Positions 8,465 through 18,078 of a stretch of 64,000 bases of DNA are shown here, piece after piece. Every line of letters begins with the position of its first letter. Within the stretch, counting starts at the first letter, position 1. A program made the translations under genes and the position numbers. The notes under the pieces were generated by a model. It had not been told where the DNA came from. It worked only from the letters and a program-made list of their open reading frames with translations, and did not search any database. Source of the stretch: Acidobacteriota bacterium (GTDB lineage Bacteria > Acidobacteriota > Terriglobia > Terriglobales > Acidobacteriaceae); assembly GCA_018268915.1 (NCBI GenBank), contig JAFDVQ010000019.1, forward strand, positions 52,496-116,495. Reading direction: 5' to 3'.

Positions 8465-10177
8465 CTAGCTTCCAGCTTTCTTCTCAATCTTCGCCCATGA
8501 GTCCTTCAGCGACAGCGTCCGGTTGAAGACTAGTCTTTCGTCTATAGAATCCGGATCAAGGCAGAAATAGCCAACACGTTCAAATTGATAAGGCTCCCCG
8601 GCTTTGGCTTTGGCCAGCGATGGCTCCAGCTTTGCATCTCCAATCAATTCCAGCGATTCAGGATTGATGTTGTCGAGGAAACTGCCGCCTTCTACACAGT
8701 CGTTTGGGTCCGGCTTCGTAAAGAGCTTTTCGTAGAGGCGCACATCCGCCGAAACCGCATGTTTTGTCGACACCCAATGGATCGTCGACTTCACCTTCCG
8801 TCCATCGGGCGAATTGCCTCCTCTGCTTGCAGGATCGTACGTGCAGTGCACCTCGACAACATTGCCCGCTCCATCCTTCACTACGTTCTGCGCCGTAATG
8901 AAGTACGCATTGCGCAGCCTGACTTCCTTTCCCGGAGAAAGCCGGTAGTACTTCGGTGGAGGAACTTCACGAAAATCATCCTGTTCAATATAGATCTCGC
9001 GCGAGAACGGCACCTCCCGCGTACCAGCAGTCGGATCTTCAGGATTGTTCGCTACCTCGACGAACTCGCCATCGCCTTCCGGATAGTTATCGATCACAAC
9101 CTTCAGCGGCCGTAAAACAGCCATGCCGCGTTGCGCCCGCTTATTCAGATCATCACGCTGGAAATGCTCCAGCATCTCGATGTCCACCATGCCGTTGGTG
9201 CGCGACACTCCCGCAGCTGTCACGAACGCCCGAATAGCCCCAGGTGTGAACCCGCGACGCCGCAGTCCTGAGAGTGTAGGCATCCGCGGATCGTCCCACC
9301 CGCTTACTCTCTTCTCCTGCACCAGTTGCAGCAGCTTCCGCTTGCTCAGAAGGGTATAAGTGATACTCAGTCGATCGAACTCGATCTGCTGCGATGGAAA
9401 AATCCCGAGATTCTCGATGAACCATTTATAAAGCGGCTGGTGATCCGCAAACTCCAGGCTGCACATCGAGTGCGTCACGTTCTCTATCGAGTCCGACTGC
9501 CCGTGTGCGTAGTCGTACATCGGGTAGATGCACCACTCATCGCCGGTACGATGATGCGAGGCGTGCAGAATTCTGTACATCACCGGATCGCGCATATTCA
9601 GATTTGGCGATGCCATCTCGATCTTTGCGCGGAGGACACGGCTCCCGTCCGGGAACTCGCCCTTCTTCATTCGCTCAAACAGGTCCAGATTCTCTTCGAC
9701 AGAGCGATTTCGATAGGGGCTGTCTCTTCCCGGCTCTGTCAGCGTTCCGCGATACTGCCGGATTTCATCAGCTGTGAGGTCATCGACGTAGGCCTTGCCG
9801 TCCTTGATGAGCTTGATAGCCCACACATACAGTTGCCCGAAGTAGTCCGACGCGAAACAAAGCCGCTCCCAGTCGAAGCCGAGCCAGCGAATGTCTTGCT
9901 GGATCGAATCGACGTACTCCTGCTCCTCCTTTTCAGGATTCGTATCGTCGAAGCGCAGATTTGTTTTGCCCCCAACCTCATCTGCCAGCCCGAAATTAAG
10001 ACAAATTGCCTTCGCGTGTCCGATGTGTAGATAGCCATTCGGTTCCGGTGGGAACCGCGTCTGAATCACTGCATCGCCATACTTCTTTGTGCGCACATCC
10101 TCAGCGATCCTCTCACTCAAAAAGTTCGAGGGCCGAACATCAAGACTTCCCAGATTCTCGTTACTCATCGTCCCCAT
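8465..10177 (-). CDS. glnS: Glutamine--tRNA ligase
   Basis: Class Ic synthetase that charges tRNA-Gln directly with glutamine. 570 residues. It shows the HIGH motif (PEPNGYLHIGHAKAICLNFG, near 46-65), the GlnRS-specific stretch FDDTNPEKE, the region DEWCIYPMYDYAHG, the KMSKS-type loop LLSKRKL, and the C-terminal beta-barrel anticodon domain ending FNRTLSLKDSWAK. The ATG at 10177 has GGAAG seven bases upstream. It lies 20 bp after gltX on the same strand, forming a gltX-glnS operon. Having GlnRS means Gln-tRNA need not be made by the amidotransferase route in this organism (inference). Confidence 0.96.
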   Translation of the reverse strand: MGTMSNENLGSLDVRPSNFLSERIAEDVRTKKYGDAVIQTRFPPEPNGYLHIGHAKAICLNFGLADEVGGKTNLRFDDTNPEKEEQEYVDSIQQDIRWLGFDWERLCFASDYFGQLYVWAIKLIKDGKAYVDDLTADEIRQYRGTLTEPGRDSPYRNRSVEENLDLFERMKKGEFPDGSRVLRAKIEMASPNLNMRDPVMYRILHASHHRTGDEWCIYPMYDYAHGQSDSIENVTHSMCSLEFADHQPLYKWFIENLGIFPSQQIEFDRLSITYTLLSKRKLLQLVQEKRVSGWDDPRMPTLSGLRRRGFTPGAIRAFVTAAGVSRTNGMVDIEMLEHFQRDDLNKRAQRGMAVLRPLKVVIDNYPEGDGEFVEVANNPEDPTAGTREVPFSREIYIEQDDFREVPPPKYYRLSPGKEVRLRNAYFITAQNVVKDGAGNVVEVHCTYDPASRGGNSPDGRKVKSTIHWVSTKHAVSADVRLYEKLFTKPDPNDCVEGGSFLDNINPESLELIGDAKLEPSLAKAKAGEPYQFERVGYFCLDPDSIDERLVFNRTLSLKDSWAKIEKKAGS

Positions 10178-10197
10178 TTTGTCTTCCGAAACATCTT

Positions 10198-11676
10198 CTA
10201 GCTAGTAAGGCTGGCGAGTTTCGCCTCAGCCTCTGCAATCCGCTTCAGGCATACATCGCGCCCGAGAACGGTCATCGTTTCAAACAGCGGCGGTGCATTT
10301 TTCCTGCCGCAAACCGCCACCCGGATCGGCTGAAACATCGGTCCGGCCTTTACGCTCAGCTCTGCCGCAGCCCCGCGCAGGGCCGCATCCAAAGGATCGT
10401 GTGCGAATTCAACACCAGGCAGCACCTCCAGAGCCTTTTTCAAGACCCGTTGTGCCAGAGCCGCATCGCTCTTCTGCGGAATCAGCTCAGCCGCATCGTA
10501 GCTGGGCAACTCATCCAAAAAAAAGAAGTCCGCCGCGCCAACGGCTTCGCCCAGCAACTTGATTCGCTCCCGGATCAGCGGTGTCACAGCATCGACCTTC
10601 TCGCGCGTCGCTTTGAAGCCCGCCCCCTCGAAGAAGGGAAGCAGTAACGCGCTTAGCTGCTCAAGAGGCAGCGCTCGAATGTGCTCGGAATTCAGCCATA
10701 CGGCCTTCGGATCGAACGGGTCTTCTTCCTTAAAGTTCACCACCGCGTTCGCGCGGTTTACACCTTCCAGAGAGAACAAGTCGGTCAGCTCTTGAATCGT
10801 CAGGTACTCGCGATCGTTTTTCGGCGACCACCCCAGCAGGCAAAGAAAGTTCACAAACGCCTGCGGCAGAAAACCCGCATCCCGGTACGTCGTCACGCTC
10901 ACCACCGGCCCATGCTTTCGCTTTGAAAGCTTCGTACCATCCGGCGCGACCAGCAGGGGCAGATGAGCAAATTGCGGCGGCTCCGCGCCCAGGCCTTCAA
11001 AGATCAGCAGGTGCTTGAACGTATTGGTCAGGTGATCCTGACCACGGATGATATGGCTGATCCGTAGGTCTGCATCATCTACGCACGACGCCAGGTGATA
11101 AGTCGGCATTCCATCCGACCGTAGCAGGGCGAAATCCTCTACCTCGTCCGCAGGTCTACTTTGCGGCCCGTACACGCCGTCGACAAACCGAAGCACCCGC
11201 TCCTGTCCTCGCGGCACGCGGTAGCGCAGGGCAAACCGCTCGCCTGCAGCAGCGCGACGATCTGATTCTTCGCGCGACAACTCGCGCATTCCAGGATTGA
11301 AAAGCCATGCGCCTTGCGCCGACGACTGCGTATCGTCGCCGGCATGGGCCGGAGTGAAATCGCGGTAAGCCAGTCCCTTCTCGAAGATCGTCTGCGCAGC
11401 ATGCTGATGCAGTGCGAGCCGTTCCGATTGTTTGTACTCTTCGTCCCAGTTCAGGCCAAGCCAGCGCAGGCCTTCAAAGATCGACTGCACACTCGCATCC
11501 GTATTGCGCTCGACATCGGTATCGTCGAGCCGCAGCACCATGGTGCCGTGATTGTGTCGCGCAAAAAGCCAGTTGAAGATGAACGTGCGAGCGCTTCCAA
11601 CATGCAGGAATCCAGTGGGCGAAGGCGCAAATCGAACCCGTAAAGCCCCAGTTTTTGAGGGAACAGAATCAGACAT
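10198..11676 (-). CDS. gltX: Glutamate--tRNA ligase
   Basis: Class Ic synthetase for tRNA-Glu, also supplying glutamyl-tRNA for tetrapyrrole synthesis. 492 residues from the ATG at 11676. Motifs: RFAPSPTGFLHVGSARTFIFNWLFAR with the HIGH-equivalent HVGS, LRLDDTD, IIRGQDHLTNT, and the KMSKS-type loop GTKLSKRKHG near residue 250. The frame extends six codons to a TTG at 11694, but GGAAGA ten bases before the ATG supports the shorter start. It is upstream of glnS and 61 bp downstream of a small membrane-protein gene on the same strand. Confidence 0.96.
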   Translation of the reverse strand: MSDSVPSKTGALRVRFAPSPTGFLHVGSARTFIFNWLFARHNHGTMVLRLDDTDVERNTDASVQSIFEGLRWLGLNWDEEYKQSERLALHQHAAQTIFEKGLAYRDFTPAHAGDDTQSSAQGAWLFNPGMRELSREESDRRAAAGERFALRYRVPRGQERVLRFVDGVYGPQSRPADEVEDFALLRSDGMPTYHLASCVDDADLRISHIIRGQDHLTNTFKHLLIFEGLGAEPPQFAHLPLLVAPDGTKLSKRKHGPVVSVTTYRDAGFLPQAFVNFLCLLGWSPKNDREYLTIQELTDLFSLEGVNRANAVVNFKEEDPFDPKAVWLNSEHIRALPLEQLSALLLPFFEGAGFKATREKVDAVTPLIRERIKLLGEAVGAADFFFLDELPSYDAAELIPQKSDAALAQRVLKKALEVLPGVEFAHDPLDAALRGAAAELSVKAGPMFQPIRVAVCGRKNAPPLFETMTVLGRDVCLKRIAEAEAKLASLTS

Positions 11677-11737
11677 CGCGTAAATATCTTCCAATCACGA
11701 TGCTAGCATTCGCTCCCTTGCAATCCAGAGCCTGGTC

Positions 11738-12067
11738 TCACGCCTGCGGCGGATACGGTGGCGGTGGTGGCGGTGGGTAGGGCGGCGGATAAACCCCCGC
11801 TTGTGGCGCGGGCATCACCTTCCACTCCGCAAACGCGAGAATGTAGAGCAGCACGAGTGTTCCAAGCGTTGGAACAATGCACAGGAGCGCAAGCCAAGGT
11901 GAAAATCCTGCCTTTTTCAAAATGAACCATGAGGGCACCATGAAAATCGCGATGCCAATTACCATTAGAATCGGGATGATCGCCATCATCGCAACAACCA
12001 TCTTCTGGATCATCTCTGGATTCGGCTGGTTCGAGCTTTCCTGCAGAATCATTGCAAGCAAATGCAT
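11738..12067 (-). CDS. Small membrane protein with proline-rich C-terminus
   Basis: 109 residues. Two hydrophobic segments (MVVAMMAIIPILMVIGIAIF and LALLCIVPTLGTLVLLYILA) flank a short loop PSWFILKKAGFSPW, followed by a proline/tyrosine-rich tail of about 25 residues (VYPPPYPPPPPPPYPP). No enzyme motif. The arrangement resembles small uncharacterised membrane proteins whose loop contains KAGFSPWLAL; the family function is unknown to me. GGGGAG seven bases before the ATG at 12067 decides the start over an upstream TTG. It may be co-transcribed with gltX. Confidence 0.75.
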   Translation of the reverse strand: MHLLAMILQESSNQPNPEMIQKMVVAMMAIIPILMVIGIAIFMVPSWFILKKAGFSPWLALLCIVPTLGTLVLLYILAFAEWKVMPAPQAGVYPPPYPPPPPPPYPPQA

Positions 12068-12180
12068 AGCTGTACTCCCCAAAAGTCATTTGGGACTCTG
12101 AGCCAAACTACGGCGAATACAGGTTTTTCGCAATCATATTTTCAGAGGAAAAGCCGGGGCGGAACTTCCAGAGGGACCGT

Positions 12181-14316
12181 CTAGGCCACTTCCGACTTAA
12201 AGGATGAAGACACAGTCGTCGTGACCTCACCTTCCTTCTCCTCAGACATTCGCGCAATCGAGACCACCGTAATGTCGTCTTCCTGACCGAAGATCTCTGC
12301 TGCCTTCACGATGAAAGCGGCCGGCAGGTGGCTGATCGATCGCGCACGATTAAACCCGAACAACTCGTTCTTTGCGTTTTTCGCTTCGATCACGCCGTCC
12401 GTGATCACCAGCAGTCGATCCTTGTGCTTCAACTGCATGGTCACCTGGTCGAATGTGACTGAGGGATTCAGTCCCAGCGGCAGATTGCCTGTCATGGTCA
12501 GCTCTTTGCCGTTCAGGTAAGGAACGATATGGCCGGCATTGGAGATCGTGGTCTTCCCTTCGGAGTCGATATGCATCGCCACGCAAGTGGCGTACGACTG
12601 TCCACGTCCGCAGAGCCTGCGGTTGAGCCCCTCCAGTACCACATGCGGCTCGTAGCTTGATTCAACCAAGGTCCGAACCACGCCCACAATTAGCGCCACC
12701 TGCATTCCCGCTTGTAGCCCCTTGCCAGTCACATCGCCCAGCAGGATCAGAACTCCACCTTTTCCATCAGGCAGAATCTGGAAGAAATCGCCGCCCACTT
12801 CCTGGGCAGGCCTGTACTCCGTTTCAAGCACGTAACCGGGAATGGTGGGAATCGCCTCGGGAATCAGGAGTTGTTGAACCTGCCTTGCCTGATCGATTTC
12901 GGCTTCCCACTGCTGCCGTAGCTTGAGGGAGTCCAGGAATCGACGCATCAGCAGCACGGTGACAATCACCAGGGAGACTACCACGGCAATCTGACTGATG
13001 TTCACCGCCATACCGAATGGGAAGAACATCAACTGCAGATGCAAAACCAGCAATTCCTGCTGATACAAAGAAATGGTCACGAGCGCCAATGCGGGCAGCG
13101 CCAGCCACGCACCGGCGTGATCCTTCCGCATTCCCTCCCACGCGACCCAAAGCAGCAGACTCCCCAGCAGAAGCTTCAGAAGCACCGCTAGCGGCGCCAG
13201 GACGACCAACCACTGTACTGGAACTAGCCTTCCATAAAGTGGCGCTCGCATCATCGCAACCGTCAACATCAAAGCTGCGGTGAATGCCCAGACCATATAG
13301 TGCATCCGAACCATGCGCCCCATACGGAACCAGTAGGCCCAGAAAAGAATCCACAGCGAAATCACGAGCGGCGCAAAGATCACGTCGGTCAAAACGAAGT
13401 TCAGCCATCCCGGAAGCAGGGTTGTGTAATTGCTGGTCAGCGACACTGTCACCTGCATTGCGATTGCGCAGCAAGTCGCGCCCAACCACCGATAAGACTT
13501 CTCTTTCCGGTCGAGCCAAAAGAGGACCGCGCAGACCGTAATCGCCAGAAAGAGGACGGCTAGCTCCAGGAACCGGCTCAGTTGTGAGTGGGTCACCGCG
13601 TCCCAGTCCAGCCGCAGCATTCGGTCGATTGGACCAGCCTGGCCCAAGATCGGTGGACCGTGCAATCCACCCGAATCAGGATTCGTCAGCTGTGTGGAAG
13701 CATCCATCCACACACGGATGGCTACTGTAATCAGACCGCTGTTAATCTCCTTCGGCAGCGCAAAGGCGCGCGGGAGCGAAAGATAGGTCTTTACGCTTGA
13801 CTTGGTGAATTTCCCGAATTCGCCGATCTGCTGCCCGTTCACGAACACCTGGTAAGCGTCGTCAACGTCGCTAGGCATCTTGATTTCCAGGCTGCCCGCC
13901 GACAATCCGGAGTCGTACTGTACATTCACTTGCAACCGGTACCAGGCGTATCCCCAGTACCCCCGATTGCCGAGCGCAGTCCAGCCTGGCATGAACCCGC
14001 TCGTTCCTAAGAAAGGATCATAGGATCCTGGCGGCGGGGTCAAATCGACCGACGCCCACCCGGAATCGTTAAACCCTGGCTGCGCCCACCTTATGTCATC
14101 GCCTTTGTGAAACTTCCAGGGGCCGTTCAGTTCCACACTCGACGATCCAAGTACAACCTGCTCAGCCCAATGCGAACCGGCTTGAGTTGCAGCGACTGGA
14201 TTCTTAGATTCCTTTTTCAGATCGGCAGACGCCGCAGGAAGACGCACAGCAAGACACATCATGCCAACAAGTGTCAGCAGGATCTTCGTCCTGAGTCTTT
14301 GCGCCGAAAAACGCAT
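12181..14316 (-). CDS. Membrane sensor PP2C/SpoIIE-type serine phosphatase
   Basis: 711 residues. A signal peptide is followed by a galactose-binding-like jelly-roll region (about 55-205; GPWKFHKGDDIRWAQPGFNDSGW, typical of beta-galactosidase-like sensor domains). Next come seven or eight membrane segments (about 240-460), a short coiled coil, and a C-terminal SpoIIE/RsbU-like phosphatase domain (about 485-690). Metal-binding signatures are visible as VGGDFFQ, LLGDVTGKGLQAGM, ISNAGH and VITDGVIEAK. RsbU-type enzymes dephosphorylate anti-sigma-antagonist proteins; this one probably links an extracellular signal to such partner switching (inference). No anti-sigma partner is adjacent. The architecture is common in acidobacteria. 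Confidence 0.88.
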   Translation of the reverse strand: MRFSAQRLRTKILLTLVGMMCLAVRLPAASADLKKESKNPVAATQAGSHWAEQVVLGSSSVELNGPWKFHKGDDIRWAQPGFNDSGWASVDLTPPPGSYDPFLGTSGFMPGWTALGNRGYWGYAWYRLQVNVQYDSGLSAGSLEIKMPSDVDDAYQVFVNGQQIGEFGKFTKSSVKTYLSLPRAFALPKEINSGLITVAIRVWMDASTQLTNPDSGGLHGPPILGQAGPIDRMLRLDWDAVTHSQLSRFLELAVLFLAITVCAVLFWLDRKEKSYRWLGATCCAIAMQVTVSLTSNYTTLLPGWLNFVLTDVIFAPLVISLWILFWAYWFRMGRMVRMHYMVWAFTAALMLTVAMMRAPLYGRLVPVQWLVVLAPLAVLLKLLLGSLLLWVAWEGMRKDHAGAWLALPALALVTISLYQQELLVLHLQLMFFPFGMAVNISQIAVVVSLVIVTVLLMRRFLDSLKLRQQWEAEIDQARQVQQLLIPEAIPTIPGYVLETEYRPAQEVGGDFFQILPDGKGGVLILLGDVTGKGLQAGMQVALIVGVVRTLVESSYEPHVVLEGLNRRLCGRGQSYATCVAMHIDSEGKTTISNAGHIVPYLNGKELTMTGNLPLGLNPSVTFDQVTMQLKHKDRLLVITDGVIEAKNAKNELFGFNRARSISHLPAAFIVKAAEIFGQEDDITVVSIARMSEEKEGEVTTTVSSSFKSEVA

Positions 14317-14470
14317 CCGGGAAATGGCCTCGCCCCGCCCAAGGTCTAGTGCTTCGAGCCGTGTGGTTATGCCGCGAGAATACCCGTATGCACAGGACTA
14401 CGGCAACATATTTTGGGCAGGTCAAAAGATTGTTGAAGAGTTTTTGCCCCAGTTGATGGGCGATTCCGCA

Positions 14471-15088
14471 CTATGTGATGTCTTCAGTGTCATAGACCGG
14501 CGGGTCGGTGCGCTTTCGAGGAACCCCATGCACTGAAGCCAGCAGATCGTCCACCACGTCCTCAAGCTGGCGCTGGCTCTCAATTACCGCACTCATGCTC
14601 TTGAGTTCGTCCGGGTCAACCGATCGCTCTACCAGTACTACAGCGTGGCATTGTGCCACGTGATCCAGCCCAAGGCCCTCGGGGGTCTTCGCTTTGATGC
14701 TCACCTGATCCAGCGCCACCCCAAGCAGATCCGCCACAGATGACCGCATCTCCCCTGCGACAGGGGCAATCTTTGGCGCATTGAGGACTAGCGTTGTATC
14801 CACATTCACGATCCGGAAGCCCGCATGCTCGAGTTCCTCCAAAGCCAGCTTCAAGAAGATCGCAGAATTGGCATCTTTCCATCGAGGATCTCCCGGCGGA
14901 AAGAAACTCCCGATATCGCCGGCCGCTACCGCACCCAACATCGCATCGGTTATGGCATGCAGCAGGACATCGCCATCGGAGTGGCCGGCCAAGCCCTCAG
15001 GGTGATCCAGCGTCATGCCGCCAATGCGCAGAGGAATGCCCGCCTTGAATGCGTGCGAGTCCCAGCCGAATCCGATGCGAGTCTCCAT
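14471..15088 (-). CDS. ispF: 2-C-methyl-D-erythritol 2,4-cyclodiphosphate synthase
   Basis: MEP-pathway enzyme that cyclises CDP-ME-2-phosphate. The start is the ATG at 15088 (METRIGFGWDSHAF), supported by a purine-rich GGGAGGGGCAGG upstream and by family alignment; the frame is open 35 codons further upstream without similarity. Zinc ligands are in WDSH (Asp10, His12) and the AGHSDGD/LLHAI region, and the substrate loop GSFFPPGDPRWK is present, as is KTPEGLG. At 205 residues it is about 45 longer than usual: after the normal end near VVLVER there is a hydrophilic tail of no recognised family. It lies 64 bp downstream of ispD. Confidence 0.94.
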   Translation of the reverse strand: METRIGFGWDSHAFKAGIPLRIGGMTLDHPEGLAGHSDGDVLLHAITDAMLGAVAAGDIGSFFPPGDPRWKDANSAIFLKLALEELEHAGFRIVNVDTTLVLNAPKIAPVAGEMRSSVADLLGVALDQVSIKAKTPEGLGLDHVAQCHAVVLVERSVDPDELKSMSAVIESQRQLEDVVDDLLASVHGVPRKRTDPPVYDTEDIT

Positions 15089-15152
15089 GTCCTGCTTGCC
15101 TGCCCCTCCCAACAGTCCTCTGTTGGGCTTTTCAATCAAAGGTCCTGCCGGA

Positions 15153-15854
15153 TCAATGGCTCCGCTGATGCAGATAGAACTCTGCCAACTCAATGTCGCC
15201 CGGCTGCGTGATCTTCAGATTAACCTGAGAACCGTGCACTACGGCTACCGGTAATCCTGCGCGTTCCACAACCGACGCTTCGTCTGTTCCCACAAACCCA
15301 TCTTCCACTGCATCGCTCATCGCCTTCTGCAATAGTCCAAACCGGAACCCTTGTGGCGTTTGCGCCTGAACAATAAATTCGCGAGGAATAGTGGATGTGA
15401 TCAGCGCGCCGTGCGCAGTGCGCTCAACCTGCTTGATTGTGTCTACTGCGGGCAACGCCACGATGGCCGCCCCGTGTTCGGTTACTGCATCGATGGTGCG
15501 CTCAATCGTAGCCTTATCAATCAGGGGCCGAACTGCGTCGTGCACCAGCACGATGTCGTCTGCGTCTGCGGAAATTGCCTCCAGGGCATGCACAACTGAG
15601 TCCTGCCGCGTATCGCCGCCTTCGACAACGTGGACGCGTTCCGCAAATCCGTGTTCCGACACCTGCGCCTGGACCCGCTCTATCTCTGGCTTTCGCACCG
15701 CAACGTAGATGGCTTTCACCCGCTCTACTGATGCAAAAGCCGTCAACGAATGAATAAGGATCGGAAGTCCGCCCAGCGAGAGGAACTGTTTAGGTTGCGG
15801 CCCGGCCATACGTGTTCCCAGCCCAGCCGCAGGGAGAATTGCAAACACCTGCAT
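15153..15854 (-). CDS. ispD: 2-C-methyl-D-erythritol 4-phosphate cytidylyltransferase
   Basis: Third MEP-pathway enzyme, transferring CMP to MEP. 233 residues from the ATG at 15854. The nucleotide-binding signature LPAAGLGTRM is followed by PKQFLSLGG, VHDAVRPL near 100, and the C-terminal segment TDEASVVERAG with KITQPGDIELAE. The frame extends 12 codons upstream, but the family begins at this Met. There is no ribosome site; a TATACT box ends nine bases before the ATG. Followed by ispF on the same strand, so the two form a small operon; dxs lies about 30 kb away in the same window. Confidence 0.95.
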   Translation of the reverse strand: MQVFAILPAAGLGTRMAGPQPKQFLSLGGLPILIHSLTAFASVERVKAIYVAVRKPEIERVQAQVSEHGFAERVHVVEGGDTRQDSVVHALEAISADADDIVLVHDAVRPLIDKATIERTIDAVTEHGAAIVALPAVDTIKQVERTAHGALITSTIPREFIVQAQTPQGFRFGLLQKAMSDAVEDGFVGTDEASVVERAGLPVAVVHGSQVNLKITQPGDIELAEFYLHQRSH

Positions 15855-15863
15855 AACTTGGCG

Positions 15864-15869
15864 AGTATA
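15864..15869 (-). promoter_or_regulatory. Candidate -10 box of ispD
   Basis: TATACT on the minus strand, nine bases from the ispD ATG and with no Shine-Dalgarno in between. A transcript would begin at or within two or three bases of the start codon. No convincing -35 is seen 17 bases upstream. Confidence 0.45.
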
Positions 15870-15960
15870 CAACCTCGCTCGGACTGCCATCAGGTCCCCC
15901 AGTGCCTGGCTCGCCGGGAATAGAATGTTCGCGTCGCAATCTTACTGACGGAAGTGCACG

Positions 15961-17577
15961 ATGAAGATTCCTGCCCTGATTGCCCCCGCCACCCTTCTTG
16001 TTTGCAGCGTGTTTTTGGCGGCTCAGCCCGATGCCTCACAATCGCAAAAGTGTGAGGCCCTCGCCAAGCTGAACCTGCCAAACGTCACCATAGCGACTGC
16101 CAAAGCTCAGGCCGCTGGTGAGTTCGCCGGACCCCGGCATCCATTCACTGGCGGCGACCTTACACCCTTCTACAAGACGCTCCCCGCCTTCTGTCGCGTA
16201 GTCGCAAAGGCTCATCCGTCATCCGACTCCGACATCGCAATCGAAATCTGGATGCCGCTCGAGAAATGGAACGGTAAGCTTCAGGGCCTCGCCAACGGCG
16301 GTTTCGCTGGAGCTATCAACTACCTTGAACTTGGTGCGTCACTCCAGCATGGGTACGTCGCCACAGGAACCGACACCGGCCACACCGGCTCGCCCATTGA
16401 CGCGGCGTGGGCTCTTGGCCACCCTGAGAAAATCGTCGACTTCGGGTACCGTGGGATTCACGAAATGACGCGCGCAGCCAAGCTTGTCATCCCGGCTTTC
16501 TACGGATCAGCGCCGAAACGCTCCTACTTCGCCGGATGCTCGGACGGCGGCAGAGAGGCGCTGATGGAAGCACAGCGCTACCCCGACGACTACGACGGCA
16601 TCCTGGCAGGCGCTCCTGCAAATTACTGGACGGGCCTGCTGTCTCTCGCTGTGGTTGACACTCAGGCCGTCACGGCGTCTCCCGCAAGCTTCATCCCTCC
16701 AGCCAAAATCGCTACCATTGGCAAAGCCGTAGTCGCCGCCTGCGACAAACTCGACGGGGTCGCCGACGGTGTCCTGAACGATCCGCGCCAGTGCCGCTTC
16801 GATCCGGCCACTATCCAATGCAAGAACGACTCAGACTCAAATGATTGCCTTACGGCTCCTCAGATCACGGCGCTGAAAACCATCTATGCGGGCCTCCAGG
16901 ATGCAAGCGGCAAGGCCATCTTTCCCGGATACCTTCCCGGAGCAGAGGAAGGCCAGGGCGGATGGGGCCTATGGATCACTGGACCTGCTCCGGCGAAAAG
17001 CCTGATGGCCTACTTCGGCCTCGGCTTCTACTCCAACATGGTCTACGACCAGAAAGATTGGGATTACAAAACCTTTGCTGTCGAAACCGGCATGAAAGCC
17101 GCCACTACCAAGACCGCAGAAGCACTCAACGCTACTAATCCAGACCTCAAAGCCTTTCGGTCCCGGGGAGGCAAGCTCATCCTCTATCACGGCTGGAACG
17201 ACCCTGCCATCCCGGCGCTCAACACGGTTAACTACTACCAGGAAGTGATCAAGAAGATGGGCAGCTCCGCCACTGATTCCTTCACGCGCCTCTATATGGT
17301 TCCGGGGATGCAACACTGCGGCGGCGGTCCCGGCCCGGAGGATTTCGGCGAAGCTCTCGATGCGACCTCCACCGACCCTCAGCACAATATCCGCATAACT
17401 CTCGAGAACTGGGTGGAGAAGGGAACTGCGCCGTCATCTTTTGTTGTCTCGAAAGCCGCCTCGGCCAATTCGCCTGAGATCACTCGCCCTCTCTGCCCCT
17501 ACCCGCAATTCGGAAAGTACAAGGGCACCGGCGATCCAAACAAAGCCGAAAATTTTGCGTGTGCTGGTCCGAAGTAG
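15961..17577 (+). CDS. Secreted tannase/feruloyl esterase family hydrolase
   Basis: 538 residues with a signal peptide (MKIPALIAPATLLVCSVFLAA). It belongs to the tannase and feruloyl esterase family, which cleaves phenolic esters in plant-derived material. Catalytic features: the nucleophile elbow GCSDGGRE with the Cys-Ser pair typical of the family (near residue 194), the Asp region LILYHGWNDPAIPA (near 415), and the His region GMQHCGGG (near 450) where the paired Cys closes the CS-D-HC motif. The loop DKLDGVADGVLNDPRQC fits the calcium-binding lid. GGAAG six bases before the ATG supports the start. Substrate (gallate or ferulate esters) is not decidable. Confidence 0.92.
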   Translation: MKIPALIAPATLLVCSVFLAAQPDASQSQKCEALAKLNLPNVTIATAKAQAAGEFAGPRHPFTGGDLTPFYKTLPAFCRVVAKAHPSSDSDIAIEIWMPLEKWNGKLQGLANGGFAGAINYLELGASLQHGYVATGTDTGHTGSPIDAAWALGHPEKIVDFGYRGIHEMTRAAKLVIPAFYGSAPKRSYFAGCSDGGREALMEAQRYPDDYDGILAGAPANYWTGLLSLAVVDTQAVTASPASFIPPAKIATIGKAVVAACDKLDGVADGVLNDPRQCRFDPATIQCKNDSDSNDCLTAPQITALKTIYAGLQDASGKAIFPGYLPGAEEGQGGWGLWITGPAPAKSLMAYFGLGFYSNMVYDQKDWDYKTFAVETGMKAATTKTAEALNATNPDLKAFRSRGGKLILYHGWNDPAIPALNTVNYYQEVIKKMGSSATDSFTRLYMVPGMQHCGGGPGPEDFGEALDATSTDPQHNIRITLENWVEKGTAPSSFVVSKAASANSPEITRPLCPYPQFGKYKGTGDPNKAENFACAGPK

Positions 17578-17598
17578 CGAACTCTCGTCGAGCCCGCT

Positions 17599-18072
17599 TT
17601 AGATATGAGAAGCTGGCTCAACGAACAGCATCTCATTGCTCATTTTGAACCCAAGCCTCTCATACACCGGCTGGCCCTTCTTCGACGCGTGCAGCGCTAC
17701 CACCCCGATCGCACGTCTCTTTGCTTCCGCCATGCACTCCAGCGTCAGAGCCTTCGCAATTCCGCGCGACCGATACTCGGGCTCGACAAAAACATTCAGG
17801 ATGTACCCGCGTTGATCGCCCTTCGGATCCAGAAAATGAGGCGCCCAATCCAGGATGAGTAGCCCCGCTGACCCAACTTCCCGCTCGCCATCGCTCGTGA
17901 TCCAGCCGGCATACTTTTCATCCGCGATCATGCGCCGCACCCACGGCTCGAAGTTCCGCCCCATTTCATCGAGGACTGAATCCTGAGCATCCTGCATATC
18001 CGCAAACATCGCCTTGCGATGTCGCGTGATCAGTCCGGAATCTCCAGCGCTAGCCCTTCGCGTCGTGAGCAT
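17599..18072 (-). CDS. GNAT family N-acetyltransferase
   Basis: 157 residues from the ATG at 18072 (MLTTRRASAGDSGLI). The acetyl-CoA binding signature is seen as LNVFVEPEYRSRGIAKALTLECMAEAKRR, followed by LHASKKGQPVYERLGFK with the conserved Tyr. The acceptor is unknown. The frame runs 18 codons further upstream, across the tilS start, but a TATACT -10 box six bases before this ATG suggests a leaderless message and fixes the start. Divergent from tilS, convergent with the tannase-like gene. Confidence 0.88.
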   Translation of the reverse strand: MLTTRRASAGDSGLITRHRKAMFADMQDAQDSVLDEMGRNFEPWVRRMIADEKYAGWITSDGEREVGSAGLLILDWAPHFLDPKGDQRGYILNVFVEPEYRSRGIAKALTLECMAEAKRRAIGVVALHASKKGQPVYERLGFKMSNEMLFVEPASHI

Positions 18073-18078
18073 GGGTCG

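Noticed and set aside
8465..11676. glnS as a second gltX paralogue for misacylation
   Set aside because: GlnRS-specific motifs and the C-terminal two-barrel anticodon domain are present, so it is a true glutaminyl enzyme.
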